A stretch of DNA of 64,000 bases from Rhizophagus irregularis (lineage: Eukaryota > Glomeromycota > Glomeromycetes > Glomerales > Glomeraceae). The stretch lies in the NCBI RefSeq assembly GCF_026210795.1, contig NC_089437.1, forward strand, positions 1,178,001 through 1,242,000, read 5' to 3'. Shown in pieces: positions 1 to 11,839 of the stretch (its first letter is position 1; each line of letters opens with the position of its first letter). A model generated the notes under the pieces. It worked only from the letters and a program-made list of their open reading frames with translations. It had not been told where the DNA came from and did no database searches. Made by a program: the position numbers and the translations under genes.

Positions 1-74
1 ATAATTTCTTTGTTGAGAAAAAAAAATATGATTATATAAGAAAAGGAAGATCAGGAAAAAAAAAAACTGTGACA

Positions 75-92
75 TTATATATATATATGTAA

Positions 93-116
<24 letters not shown>
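75..116. repeat. (TA)n/(CA)n compound microsatellite
   Basis: A short TA run is followed by about twelve CA dinucleotides. This is simple-sequence DNA with no coding potential and would be length-variable. Confidence 0.9.
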
Positions 117-125
<9 letters not shown>

Positions 126-184
126 AAATAATGATTACTGGAAATTAAAATACAAAAATAGGGACTGTATATTAATTGATATTA

Positions 185-290
185 ATTGATGCCCTCGGGT
201 TACGACAACTTTTACTGGCAAGGATGTACATGCCGTTGAGCCGTTTCTCCGCTGGTCCCGCATCGATCATCCCAACATGGATTTTTTTTT
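185..290 (-). other. GC-rich island with a short open frame, unassigned
   Basis: About 100 bases with near-balanced base composition sit inside extremely AT-rich DNA. Read on the minus strand the island holds roughly 30 open codons (residues such as AEKRLNGMYILASKS), but it has no convincing start or splice acceptor. The abrupt composition change suggests an inserted fragment of a dispersed repeat or of a former coding exon. It lies downstream of the Asn/Ser/Pro-rich exon on the same strand, so a terminal exon of that gene cannot be excluded. No function can be assigned. Confidence 0.3.
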
Positions 291-706
291 TCCAAACCCA
301 ACAAATAAAATAAAAATAAAATAAAATAAAAAAAAATAAAGAAATATTGATGCAAGACTTTAATAAAAGAACTGGCAAATGTGTAGATGTTATATATATA
401 TAAATAAATAAATAAATATACAAATAAATGTATATTATTAAATTAACGGTTTTTTTTTTTTAAAAAAAAAAAGATATTCAGGTAAAAACGGGTGGTCAAA
501 GCACCAACTATAATAAACAAGGTAAAGAAGAAATTCGTGAAAATAAAAATAAAAATATTTGATGAAATAAAAATGTTCGAAAATAATAATAATAAAATAA
601 TAATATAATAATATAATCAAATAATAAAATAATAATATTCAAATATAAAGGCAAGTAATATCAAGAAAGAATCGTTTCTATCGTTTCTTTTTTTAAAAAA
701 ACTTAC

Positions 707-1025
707 TTGAACCGTTCGATGGTTGATAAGGGGAAAAAGATGAAACTGGATACATTGCATTAATTCTGTTATCTGTCCATTGTGTTGATGGGATGGTTGC
801 CTTTTGAGACATACTTTGATGTGATTGCTCAATAACAGTAGTAAGTGGAGGAGGTTGAATATGATGATAATAAGGACTTGTTGAAGTATTATGGCTAGGA
901 TTATTATTAATAGAGGAAGCGTAATTTTGTCTTCCGTATATAGTTGAATTAGAAGAAGGAAGGGGACCCAAAGAAGACGTATTATGTGTGTACACTGAAC
1001 TAAAAGACATGGTTGGAGATGACAT
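707..1025 (-). CDS. Asn/Ser/Pro-rich low-complexity protein, first coding exon
   Basis: The exon opens with ATG at 1025 and encodes about 106 residues rich in Ser, Asn, Pro, Tyr and Gln, with no recognisable domain. It closes at a strong splice donor (GTAAGT, 706-701 on the minus strand), so the longer uninterrupted frame past it is probably intron. A good acceptor (TTTATTATAG) lies at about 517-508. Joining there keeps the frame for about 20 more codons through a poly-T/poly-A tract to a stop near 443, which is a doubtful ending. The low-complexity composition resembles disordered regions of fungal regulatory proteins, but that is only a compositional remark. Function unknown. Confidence 0.45.
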
Positions 1026-2021
1026 CGAATGTTAGTTTGAAACACTTAATGTCGATTTTTTTTTTTTTCGTAATAAGAAACGAAACGAAGGTAATACGAA
1101 AATATTTCCGTATAATATATATAAAGAGGGTATTGGCTTAGTAGGACGAAAAGATTTATATATTTGCGAAGAACAGGTGAAAAGAAGTAAGAAATCTTAA
1201 TTATTTTTTTTTTCTTGCATTAAAAAAAGAGTACTTGAGTGGTTTATATAATAAAGTATAAGAATAAAAAAAAAAAGCCATTTAAATTAAATTACCTGAA
1301 AAATTTTTTTTTGTGTATGTTTTAATCGATGCAATAGATGCAAATACACCTGAAGCGAGTATATATTATTTAGAATAAAAAAAAAAAAAATTTTTTTTTT
1401 GTTATTTTCAAAAACGAATACAAAGTATTACATAAAGGCCAAAACTGCTTATTAATTATCATTCGAACTTTATAAAAGTTAGGGCGGCCTAGTAATATGA
1501 TTTTAGTTTGATGCAAATATAAATACCTGTATCTCTGATTACATAAATTACAATTTTTCTGTCACCACACTTTTTCGGGATCTAAAAAAAAATCTGATAA
1601 TAACAATGTTTGTTATTAAAAGGAAGATAAAAAAAAAGAAAAAAGAAGGTACGTTTAAAAAAGTAACAACCTTTTTTGTATAAAAAAAAGTGTGGTGTAT
1701 TTATAATTATAATATAATAGAAAAAAAAACAAATAGAAAAAATTAGTTGTGATACTTAAATAGAAGAAAAAAATTTTGTTTCTTATGTTGTTTACTGTAA
1801 AAAATTTTTATTTATATTTTTATTTATATTTTTTAAAAATCATATAAATAATAATTCAAAATATGCTAACCATATTTTATATGTATATAATAACTATAAT
1901 AACTATAATAACTTTAATAATATATATATATATATATATATAATAATACATAAATATATATGATATATGATATTATTTACTGTATTATAAATATATACTT
2001 TACATATATATATAAAAATAA

Positions 2022-2066
<45 letters not shown>

Positions 2067-2469
2067 CATATATTTATATATTTTTACAAAAAAATATTGA
2101 AAAATTTTTTTTTTATAAAAATTTACTATGGCTTGGGCCATTTGTAGAAATTTCAGGTTTTAAACTTTTTTAAATCTTACATGAAAACAGTTTTGTAACA
2201 TGTAATCGATCATAATATCATCTTATTAAGCATAGTGTTTGAAAATTGAAATAATTTAATTAATTTATTTTTCTTTAGATAATCGGGAAAAAAAGAAAAC
2301 AATAAGAATCATTGTTATCAACAAAGGAAGAAATAACAATGACGAGATTCTTTTTTTTTTCCTAGATTTTCAAAAAAAAGAAAAAAATTACGATAAAAAA
2401 GATTGTCAATTTGGTTCACAGGTTTTTTGGTCATCATTATTTATAATAAAGATTCTACTTCAAACGAAA

Positions 2470-2500
<31 letters not shown>

Positions 2501-3901
2501 GGGATTATTTTTAATTAATTTTATTCACCCAAAAAAAGAAATTATTAAATTTTAACGTACTCCGAATATATCACATTAATATATTTATTGTACACCTTTT
2601 TTTTTCATTACAATGCAAAAGTATGAATAGGATGCAATCTGCGTACATAAACAACAGTTAGTTCTGGTGCTTCAGCATATAAATTCCTCTACTTTAAAAA
2701 AATTTGCAGATCAAATATTTTTTTTTTTACTTGTTCCCAAATTATTTTTTTTTTATTATTTTTTTTTATTAATTCAGTAGTGAATATTTTTGATCTATTG
2801 TTATGTATATATGTAATACAGCGCGTTTGCCTTGCTTTATCAATATAAATCTAAATGATAATTGTAGATACTGCATAAACACGCATTTATTCAATGAAAC
2901 TTTCTTTTTTTTTTTTTTTTAAACAAAAGAAAAAAAGAAAAAGAAAATCGAGATATTGTAACGTTAAATTTCATTTTGTGTAATATTCATTAGATGAGAA
3001 AGAAAATTAAGAAATCTGACGATAAAGGCAAAAATCGTTCGATGCAAACAAAAAAAAAAAAAAAAAATATTTTTTTTACATCTAATTGAATGGATTCTTT
3101 AAAATTTCATTTGATTATTCTGAAAATGGGAATTCCATGAGAAAAAGTGCCCCCAGGTAAGTGCGCCATGTTCAAAAAATTTTATATTTTGAAAATGATA
3201 TAAAAATGTAACAATTGTATGCACCTCTTTGCTTTATTGCTTTTATAAGAGATGCCCACGCCAAAACGATTGTACCTATTCTCATTATAATTAACATATT
3301 TGATACAAACTTTTTGGGCTACCCTGGTTTTCATGAGTCGCATGCAAATCAACTATTGAAATCTCACTATAATTGTAAAAAGAAAAAAAGAATTAGAATA
3401 AGTTTAACCTTAAATTTCGATCGGGAAATTTTTACCGTTCGATTATTTATATAATCTTACTAACCACAATTAGAATCCCATTATATAAATGTTTCTTTTT
3501 TAATTTTTCCAAATAAAGGGACTTTGAAATTCTGGGATCTCCTCTTTCTTGCGCAATTTGTCTTATTTAATATTCTTTGAAAATCAATTTTTTTTTTTTC
3601 AAAGAGGATGTTCGTTAATTAAAACCTGTTGGAATATTTTACGAAAAGAAAATCTTGTATGATCATTTCATTCAACAACTGTCAAAAAAAAAAAAAGTTG
3701 CCGAACAATTAAAAAAAAATAATATATTATTATTATATTATGTACAGTATATAATATAAATAAGGAAATCTTCCCCATTTATATTGGTTCTTACTTTCAC
3801 GTCAAAAAAAAAAACGAGTTTTATTTTAATATGGAAAGTCATAAATAAGCAAATAAGCAAATAAGCAAAAAGTGAAAAAGACAATCAAATAAACAATGCT
3901 T
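1026..3901. other. Intergenic, AT-rich, no supported gene
   Basis: The stretch is dominated by poly-A/poly-T runs and (TA)n arrays near 1920-1943 and 2031-2060. A possible splice donor (CAG|GTAAGT, near 3156) followed by an open frame to 3454 gives only an unrecognisable short peptide, so no gene is called. The part near 1030-1150 presumably holds the promoter of the minus-strand exon ending at 1025. Confidence 0.5.
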
Positions 3902-4266
3902 TCACATTGTTTTAATCTCACCCCCCTTTTTTTTATTATTTACGCTAGAACAACTTGGTGACTCTCCCCCACTTTTTAATAATTCTTCACAACAATTAAA
4001 TAATTCATTGATCACTTTTTGACAACGTGATTCTTGAAAATTATTATTTTGTAAACACGTTTGAATTTGACACGCTTCTCGAAGACATGGTTGAGTATTA
4101 TCTTTTGGGGGTAATGTTAGATCCCCAGAAGATGGTTTGTTTGGTGTTGATTCTCTCGTATTTGGACGCTAATACCATCAAAATAAAAAAAGTTAAAATA
4201 AATATATACAGTATAATAATGTATACATAATTAATTTAAAAAGATGATCTTATCAAAAATTACCAT
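3902..4266 (-). CDS. CMC4: Cmc4-like twin CX9C mitochondrial protein
   Basis: Exon 2 (4168-3902) follows an acceptor (GGTATTAG) and encodes 88 residues. It contains two CX9C motifs in the order C-LREACQIQT-C and C-QKVINELFN-C, the second followed by another Cys. That pattern is the helical-hairpin CHCH fold of small proteins imported into the mitochondrial intermembrane space and oxidised by Mia40. The extra Cys inside the first motif and the short length fit Cmc4 better than Cox17 or Cox19. The start is less certain: the best model puts ATG at 4266-4264 directly before a 95-base intron (4263-4169), giving 89 residues in all. The N-terminal 27 residues are Pro/Ser/Thr-rich and the C-terminus is lysine/glycine-rich. 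It lies on the same strand as, and 2 kb downstream of, the MIC12-like gene. Twin CX9C is seen; the Cmc4 identity is inference. Confidence 0.62.
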
Positions 4267-6073
4267 AGCGTGATTTTCATAAAAAGAACTTATTTAAATA
4301 AAAAAAAAAAAAAAGGAGGAAAAAAAAAAAATTTTTTTTTCTTGTGAGAATAAAATCCATTCAATTTAATGAACTTACTATTTAGGTCAATGATTACCAT
4401 TGGCTACTTGGCTTTCTTATCTTATATTAATTAAAATTTTAACCGGGTCTTAGCGTGATCGTTTTGATAAGCCAAACGTAATGCATCTATGAATCTTAAA
4501 TTTTAGGTGAAAAATTACTATGTCATTATTCGATAAAGCCGTATTGTGCAAATCAGTTCTCCGCATGAGAATGACCCGAAATAATAATTACCTTTACATA
4601 ATCGAAAATTAAATCTACCTTTATCTTTTACAAATTATCGGGCAGATTATCCTCGTACAAAAAAAAATTTTCTTATTCAGCGCGCACACATTTTCTGCAC
4701 CATGCAAACGCAAAATAATTAATAAAATACCGTTCGTAAGACCTTTCCTCTTTTTTCAATCAAATTAAAAAAAAAAAAACTCACTTACTATAATTTTTTT
4801 TACCGGTAATTCACGGTATATCCGATGCACACAAAAGAATCTAGTAAATCATTGTACTTACTCATCAAATATTTATTTATATTCATATATATAAGCAAAA
4901 TTAAGTAATCTATAATAAATAAATGAATCAAATCGGATTGTTTTTCTAAAGATTTGCGGGTTGGTGCGTTCTTTTTTTTTTGCAGTAAAGTTTAAAATTG
5001 TTGTTACAAAAAAATTTTTTTGTGATTGTGCTTTTTTTTTGTTTGATTTCTTGATTAATAATCAAAATCGCTAAAATGTTTGAATAAAAAAAAAACCAAA
5101 TTAGCATGGAAAAAAAAATGGCCTGAGCCATGCATGACGCCTAGATAACATTTATCATTGTAAATAATTTGTCAACTTTGTTTATTTATCCCTTAATAGT
5201 TTACAAATATAAATAATTTTTAGTCATCATAATGATGAGTTCCTAAAGTAAAAAAGGAGAAAGATTCTTTTTTTGGGTTGTGTTTGTGGAAAGTATTTAA
5301 CAAATAGTTTCATGTGTAAATATAAATAATGAAAAATGTTATAATGAAAAGGAAATTTTATTATTACCAGATATTATTCGTAAAGTTTAATTTTTTTTTT
5401 TCAGATTTATCCCGGTATTTTTATATATATATATTTATTTATTATAATAAATATATTAGGAATTAAGAAATTTAGAATTAGAAATGTTCGATTTTAAGAA
5501 TAAAAAAAACCATAAATACTATAAATTCTTCAAACCTTCATTTATCCGGAATTCCATACAGAACAAACAAATAAAATTTATCATCCGATTATTTCCGTGT
5601 TGTAGAGGTCGCGAAAATAAACTTATTCGACAAAAAGGTTCGGCCATAATTTTAACTTTATACTGTAAATAATTTTGTATCACGTGAAATGATTTTTTAT
5701 AGTTTTTTTTCTTTTTTTTTCTTTTTTTCTTTTTTTTTGAAAAATCATTTCTCGATTCTTGCCTTTTTGTAAAAATGAAATGCAATAATCACATAACTTG
5801 ATAATATTTTCCAAATTTCCGATATTTCTCATATAAAATCATCTCTATTTATACTTTTTATGTTTAGTTTTATAGAAGAAATATTATGGATTTGACAAAA
5901 AAAAAATCAAATATAATATAACCAATATAACCAAAACTTCATTTAATCCTCTCTTACGTTCTTTTTTTAGATTATTCTGAAGGATCTTATCAAATATCAT
6001 CCAACCAGGACCTTTTTTTTTTTTTTTTGAGGGTTTCATTATCAAAAGGTAATTTAGAAAAAAAAAATCTAAT

Positions 6074-6119
<46 letters not shown>

Positions 6120-6253
6120 TATATATAAGACGGTTATAAAAAAAAACTTTTTTCTTTTTTTTATTTACCTTTTCTTAAATATTTTTTTTTACCTAGATTT
6201 TTGTATCAAATTTTCTTCATATATACTTGGATTTCCCCCCAAAAAATGATCTG
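4267..6253. other. Intergenic between Cmc4-like and MIC12-like genes
   Basis: AT-rich sequence with a long (TA)n array near 6078-6116. Short opposing frames at 5484-5785 have no recognisable motif and are treated as chance. The segment 4267-4700 probably contains the promoter and leader of the Cmc4-like gene. Confidence 0.45.
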
Positions 6254-6851
6254 TTATTTCTTATTATTAACTAAATTTTCTTCGACAAAGGTTTTAGCAT
6301 TATTATAACCAGATTTAGTAGTTTCATTAATATCAAAATTAATCAAATATTGAGCAATCCCCGTAACATTCTCATTCCATGCAGATTTAAAAGAAGGGAT
6401 GAAACGATTAGAAACATAATGTTCGGTTTTAGAGACTGATGGTAAAGGTAATTTTGGTCTATCGTCTAATTGTGTAGATGGTAATTTTGGTTTCTAATTT
6501 TAATTTAATTTTAATTAATTAAATTTTAATTAAATTAATAATATATAATTATTCATATTTACAGAAATAATAAAAAATTTTTTTTAAAACGTCAATTTCA
6601 ATATTTCAATGTAACCAAAATATCCAAAATATCATAAATTTTAAAATGAGTAGTCAAAAAATTATTAATTACTTAATTATGTAACTTACTTCATCTCTTA
6701 AATGCGAGGGTAAAGAAGCTTCAAGTTTATATTGACTATTATAAAGATTTTTCCGAATTTGATCTGTATTAGATTCAATTTCATATTTAAATTGATATAA
6801 TATAGCAGCGGATGTTACAGCACCTGCTGCTAATGCTAAAAATTTAGACAT
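6254..6851 (-). CDS. MIC12: MIC12-like subunit of the MICOS complex
   Basis: Two exons: 6851-6690 (54 codons) and 6493-6254 (79 codons plus stop), separated by a 196-base intron with GTAAGT donor and TTAG acceptor, phase 0. The predicted protein has 133 residues. The N-terminus starts MSKFLALAAGAVTSAAILYQ, a single membrane segment of about 18 residues suited to the mitochondrial inner membrane. The C-terminal half holds FKSAWNENVTGIAQYL, which matches the layout of the fungal MIC12/Aim5 family: short N-terminal anchor and a conserved Trp-Asn-containing amphipathic helix near the end. MIC12 links the Mic60 and Mic10 subcomplexes at crista junctions. It is transcribed divergently from uL5m, 214 bases away. 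Family call rests on architecture and length; the core similarity is modest. Confidence 0.6.
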
Positions 6852-7065
6852 TTTTTTTTTTTTTTTCTTTCACTTATTGGAATTTTTAGGAAAAAAATTG
6901 TAAAAGTGTTACAAAAAAAAAAACATTCCCCCCCGAATAATTTCAGGTGATATTTATGTATGAAAATTTCGTGTTACGTTAAAAAAAAAATTTCTGATCA
7001 AATAGAAAGACTCGATCGTCAAAATTAAAAAAATTAAAAAATTTTATCGAAATCAATCGAAAATC
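6852..7065. promoter_or_regulatory. Shared divergent promoter, MIC12-like / uL5m
   Basis: Only 214 bases separate the start codons of two oppositely transcribed nuclear genes for mitochondrial proteins, so both promoters must lie here. The region is rich in poly-A/poly-T tracts and contains a short GC-containing core (ATCGAT/TCGATCG-type sequences near 7010-7060). No specific transcription-factor site is claimed. Confidence 0.55.
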
Positions 7066-8121
7066 ATGTTAAGAATAAATACTTTTAAAAAATATCCTTT
7101 CATTAATACAACCAAAATATTCTTGACTTCAAGATGTCTTAATACTTTAGGAAAATCAAAACCTTCAACTAATACAATAGATAATTTGGAATTTTATCCA
7201 GGAAAAAGTTCAATGATTAGATTGGAAGAATTTTATGATAATACTTTATCTGATAATTTAATGATATTAAGTTATAAAGATCCACGAACAGAAGGGGAAT
7301 TTATTAAAAAAAGAATTAAACAACATCCTCCTTTAACAAAAGCTGCACAAGATGTTGATAATCCTTTTAAGAAAAATCGTCCACCAATAAAACCTAGAGG
7401 TGGTAAAAAAACTCAACCTGTACCCCCTCCTCAATCACACGAAACTATTCCTAGGTTAGATGAAATATACATACATTGTATGATTAAACAAGCTATACAT
7501 AACAAACAACATTTATTAAGTGGTCTTATGGCTTTACAATGTATCACTTCCGAAAGACCAAATGTCGTTTATTCCAAAACTGGTGTAGCTAATTGGAAAT
7601 TAAGAGCAGGTTAGTCGATTAGGTTAATCGTGACTAAACAAGGTTAAATGAGGGTAACCGCGATTAAAAGAGGTTAAACGAGTTTAAGCCAGTTTAAACG
7701 CGAGTTAAACACGAGTTAAACACGACTTAAACGCGTAATTATATAATAAATTAAGTGTAATTTTTTTTTTTTTTTAGGAATGCCTATTGGATGTGTGGTG
7801 AACATTAAAGGTCCTCCGATGTATACTTTTGTCGATAAATTAGTTGAAATCGTTCTTCCACGATTGAAAGAATGGTATGGTGTACCATTAAGTTCGGGTG
7901 ATGGAAATGGAAATATTGCTATGGGATTTCCTTCTAGCGCATTATCTTTATTTCCAGAGGTTGAAGGAAATTATGATTCATTTCCTTTGATGACAGGATT
8001 TGATGTTATATTTAATACTACTGCTTATACTGATCATGAAGCAAGAGCTTTATTAAGTGGTTTCCAAATTCCTTTTAATGAAAAAAAACGAAAAAGAAGA
8101 AATATCCGAGTAATGGAATAA
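7066..8121 (+). CDS. MRPL7: Mitochondrial ribosomal protein uL5m (MRPL7)
   Basis: Exon 1 is 7066-7609 and exon 2 is 7778-8121; the 168-base intron has GTTAGT donor and T-rich TTTAG acceptor and is phase 1. The 295-residue product has a basic, Ser/Thr-containing N-terminus suited to mitochondrial import. Residues from about 183 on read MPIGCVVNIKGPPMYTFVDK then LPRLKEWYGVP, the hallmark of the ribosomal L5 C-terminal domain (G-M-P-I-G-x-x-V-x-L-x-G, M-Y-x-F-x-x-x-L, L-P-R). A later GFDVIFNTTAYTDHEARALL segment corresponds to the last strands and helix of L5. The protein binds 5S-equivalent/central protuberance positions in the large mitoribosomal subunit. The basic tail KKRKRRN is an extension. 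Length and two-part layout match fungal MRPL7. Confidence 0.85.
7610..7777 (+). repeat. Repetitive intron of uL5m
   Basis: The intron is built from diverged copies of a roughly 11-14 base GGTTAAACGAG-type unit (for example GTTAAACACGA twice in succession near 7695-7720). It ends in a T-run and TTTAG. The repeats do not disturb the splice signals. Confidence 0.7.
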
Positions 8122-8215
8122 TGGAATATGAAATTTTAGTAATTAGTAATAATGGAATATGAAATGTTAGGTAATTAGTAGTAATGGAATATGAAATTTT
8201 AGTAATTAGTAGAAT
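8108..8215 (+). repeat. Three-copy tandem repeat at the uL5m 3' end
   Basis: Three copies of an approximately 36-base unit (AATGGAATATGAAATTTTAG plus TAATTAGTA) begin at the last codons of uL5m and run into its 3' UTR. The stop codon lies in the first copy. Confidence 0.75.
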
Positions 8216-8730
8216 GTAATGTCAAATTTTAAATTGTAGAATATAATTGATTATTTAAATATATATATGTATATACATATTTTTTTTTTAATGATTATAA
8301 TTTGGATTATAAAAATTGGATTATAAAATTGGATTAAATAATTGGATTAAATAATGGATTAAAAATTAGATTTTTGATTAAAAAGTGTTTTTTATTTGAT
8401 CTTTTAAGATTTTTTGAGAAAATTGAATTGGATAATTTAGATTTGTTTATGCAATTAATTAGGGTTTCAAGACAAGAGACCATACTTGGGTAAGATATAT
8501 CCATATTAGAAAATGGCTTAGCGATAAGAGGTATCGATTTGTATTATTTCATTATCGTATTAGGAACTGGCAAGGCCTTTGTCATTGAGAAGTTTATGGT
8601 TCTTATCATAATGACGTTAATTATTTGGTATACGTATAAGCGTATTTGGAAAAGAAGAAAATAACATTGAATTGAGGTGACAAAACATGAAGTATTTTCT
8701 TTTTAATTGCATTATTCAATTTTTTCTTGC

Positions 8731-9016
8731 AAGAGATTACTTACTTTAAGAATGCATTTGATGTTATCAAGAGATTTATTTACTTTATGAATGCGTTTGA
8801 TACCTTACTTAGAATGCATTTGATGTTATCAAGAGATTTATTTACTTTATGAATGCGTTTGATACCTTACTTAGAATGCATTTGATGTTATCAAGAGATT
8901 TATTTACTTTACGAATGCGTTTGATACCTTACTTAGAATGCATATGATGTTATCAAGAGATTTATTTACTTTATGAATGCGTTTGATACCTTACTAAGAA
9001 TACGTTTGATGTTATC
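8731..9016 (+). repeat. 62-base tandem repeat, about four and a half copies
   Basis: The segment GATGTTATCAAGAGATTTAT recurs at 8760, 8822, 8884 and 8946, exactly 62 bases apart. Each unit carries two related halves (AATGCATTTGATGTTATC and AATGCGTTTGATACCTTAC), so the unit itself arose by duplication of about 31 bases. Copies differ by only a few substitutions, implying recent amplification. No coding frame persists. Confidence 0.9.
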
Positions 9017-9333
9017 CTTACCATAAAGTGTCACTATTTTCAAAGTCGGCCTAATATTAGAGCGCCTACCACTTTTAAAAAATTCGTCGGATTTTTTGCT
9101 GAATTGTTGATGTTGGTTGTTTACTGGCAAGATTATCAAGTACCATCACAATTTTTAATCTCTTTCAGATCCAAGGATTGATCATTGAGAAGGTTACGTG
9201 TTTTAACCAAGGACGGGGGGACCTTCCCTATCAGAAACTTTATATGTCAAATCACTTAATTAGATATGATTAAAATAAGAAAGCTACATTCTATAATCCA
9301 GACAAAGAATGAATTCAAGTCTTTTTTAAAGAA

Positions 9334-9435
9334 GAATGAAATATTAATGAAGCTTTAAAATGGTTAACGAAATCAACAGAAAACGGAAATGTTAATGCTC
9401 AAAATACTTATGGGACAATTATAAGGAGAAAATAA
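9334..9435 (+). pseudogene. Sel1-repeat relic
   Basis: A 30-codon open stretch reads NINEALKWLTKSTENGNVNA followed by QNTYG, one Sel1-like helix-turn-helix unit (A-x-x-W-x-x-x-x-x-x-x-G-x-x-x-A-Q-x-x-x-G). A TGA sits just upstream in the same frame and a TAA just downstream, and no start or further repeat is present. It is a fragment of the Sel1 family that recurs at 56.7, 58.7 and 62.3 kb. Confidence 0.55.
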
Positions 9436-10235
9436 TAAAACAAGGAAATTTTTGATAATCCATCAAATTATTTTAATTATTTTTCAATCTATTGAACTGT
9501 TACATCCTGATATTTAATAACAATAATTGAGTCTTCAAACGGAATAGTATATATAATCTTTCATAATAAATGAAGTAATCTTGAATTTTGTGGACGGTGG
9601 AACAGATAATATACCACCATTAGATGGCATATATGGAAATTTGGGTAACAAACAACATAATTATGATCTTTATAATAAATGGGGCGAGACACCAGGAACT
9701 CCTTTAAAAATATTAAGGAATCTATACTTTTTTTTGGAAATGAATTAAATTAATAATGAAAATAGACCATTGTCTATTATTAAAAAGAAGGAACAATCAA
9801 TCTGGCTAAATCACAAATTTACAATGGATGTAATGGATGTCGAAATGATAGAACCAACAATTAATTAAAATAATCAGAAAATAGACCTTGTCTAAGAAGG
9901 AGACATTTACGATGGATGTCTTTAGTGATGGAAATGATGGAATCAGCATTTACGATGGAAGATGGAAATGATAGAACCAACAATTAACTAAAATAATCAG
10001 AAAATAGACCTTGTATAAGAAGGAGACATTTACGATGGATGTCTTTAGTGATGGAAATGATGAATCAGCAATTAACTAATAAAAATAGACCCTTGCCTAA
10101 GAAAGAGACATCACTCTGACTAAATCACGCACATTTAGAATCAGCAATTAGCTAAATAAAAAAATAAAACCTTGTCTAAGAAGGAGGCATCACTCTGGCT
10201 AAATCACGCACATTTACGATGGATATGGAAATGTA
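9436..10235 (+). repeat. Degenerate repeat block with coding-like remnants
   Basis: From about 9750 to 10235 the sequence is made of diverged copies of a 100-130 base unit. Shared pieces are AATAGACCTTGTCTAAGAAG, GAGACATTTACGATGGATGT, CTCTGGCTAAATCACGCACA and a GAATCAGCAATTAACTAA-type motif, at least four times. Just before it (9575-9748) an open stretch of about 55 codons (including PPLDGIYGNLG) may be a relic of a kinase-like/Sel1 gene, but the match is too weak to name. Confidence 0.6.
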
Positions 10236-11839
10236 ATTCTCATAATTTCATGAATAAGAAATGGATCGTTATTTCATAGTATAAATTTAATTTCTTTTAT
10301 TAATTAGCACTTAACAGAAATTTTCGCGAGAAATATTATATAATGATGGAATTAATACTTATCGGACAAAGAAACTTATATTCTTTTATATTCGTTAACA
10401 AATATTTGAGTGCAAATGCCGCACCGATATTATCAATATTATGGTCAAATATCACTAGTCTCGACAAATTCTTTATCAGGCTGAGCCATCAGGCTGAGCC
10501 TTTCCTTAAACTGAACGAATTCTTGGAAAACCCACAAGATTCTGATCATTAATTTCTGATGCATACACACTATTTAATACCATAATACGAAATCAACTGA
10601 AATTTTTTTTATTGGTAATAGCAAAAAAAAATAATTACATATTCAATTCAAATAAACTTAATACTTTTTAACTAAAAAATTTCGATACAAGTTTCTGGTC
10701 TAAAGAATTTTCAATCTCCCTGCAATGACTGCATACACCGACCAAATTATATGAAGGAATGACATGTGAATGATCTATCCGTGATTGGATTAGAACCTTC
10801 AATAATATCGTCACGTTCGAGTATAAGAAAGAAAGTCTCTCTTTATTTGAGACGTGCTAAAGACCAATATTATCAGAAAGTAATCCATGATAAATTAATG
10901 CGCACATGAAACCAACATTAGTAGCATGAAATTTTACATTGAAACATCATTGTAAAATATGTCTTGAATAAAAAAATATAAAAAAATTAAAAGAGAGAAA
11001 ATAAAAATATAAAAGAAATAAAAGAAATAAATAAAATAACGAATTTTACAAATTGAATCACTACAATTATTGTTTGGAAAATAATAATTGTAGTGGAAGT
11101 GGAAGTTCAAGCGGCGGATCCAGAATTTTGTTTTGTAAGACGACTTTAAATTTTCCTTCGCGTAGAGACTTTCGAGGAGTAATTCGCTCAAGTATATCAT
11201 CTCAGATTGTACCTAATTCATTTATATTCGCGCTATTCATAAAATCCAGCAGCTTTTGTCTGTTAATCTTCACGAGTTCTTTATTACCACTTAAGAAATA
11301 TTATCCAAGTTTGTCGTAAAATATTAATATTATTCCTGCAATCCTGCAATATTCGCTGACCATACCGGAAATATATTTAATATATTTTATCTCATATTAT
11401 CATAATAATCTTTCTGGGATGGACTTCTTTGCACGACAACCTTTCGACCTTCGGCTTTTCTTCTCTTCCCGGGTAATCTCTGAATTCATATTACAGATAA
11501 CTCGAGAAACGGAGTTGGTACCAAAAGGTGGGTTGTGTTACCGTTGATACGCTTAAAATTAAAGTCACATGAAATTATAAAACAAATGTTGGGCAAGATT
11601 ATGTTTATTATGCAACTTTATGCAACTTTATGTTTCCCGATCAATTACATTCTCATGTGACTGACCAGACTGATCTGTGTTTTTTCGAAACGCGTGATGT
11701 CACTATTCTTATCATTGTTCTTTTTTTTTTTGCTATTTATGCTATTTATTTATTATTTTTTCTTTTTTTGTTTCTTTCCCTTTGTCAATTTGTCAATTTA
11801 TTAGCTTTGGCAGCGAGACCAGCGCGTCAATTTTAAAAA
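10236..11839. other. Intergenic with possible coding fragments
   Basis: No gene is supported. Short frames with somewhat protein-like composition occur at 10343-10552 (plus), near 10790-10920 (plus) and 11100-11300 (minus, containing LVKINRQKLLDFMNSANINE and, past a stop, a further open stretch). They have no family match, no starts and interrupting stops, which suggests decayed genes. Confidence 0.35.

Noticed and set aside
3118-3454. Possible two-exon plus-strand gene using CAG|GTAAGT at about 3156
   Set aside because: The peptide on both sides is unrecognisable and there is no credible start; a strong donor word alone is not enough.
4027-4230. 67-codon plus-strand frame
   Set aside because: It is antisense to the Cmc4-like CX9C exon, which has clear motif support.
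5484-5785. Overlapping opposing frames of 62 and 88 codons
   Set aside because: Neither has a motif; one depends on a Lys-rich reading of a T-run.
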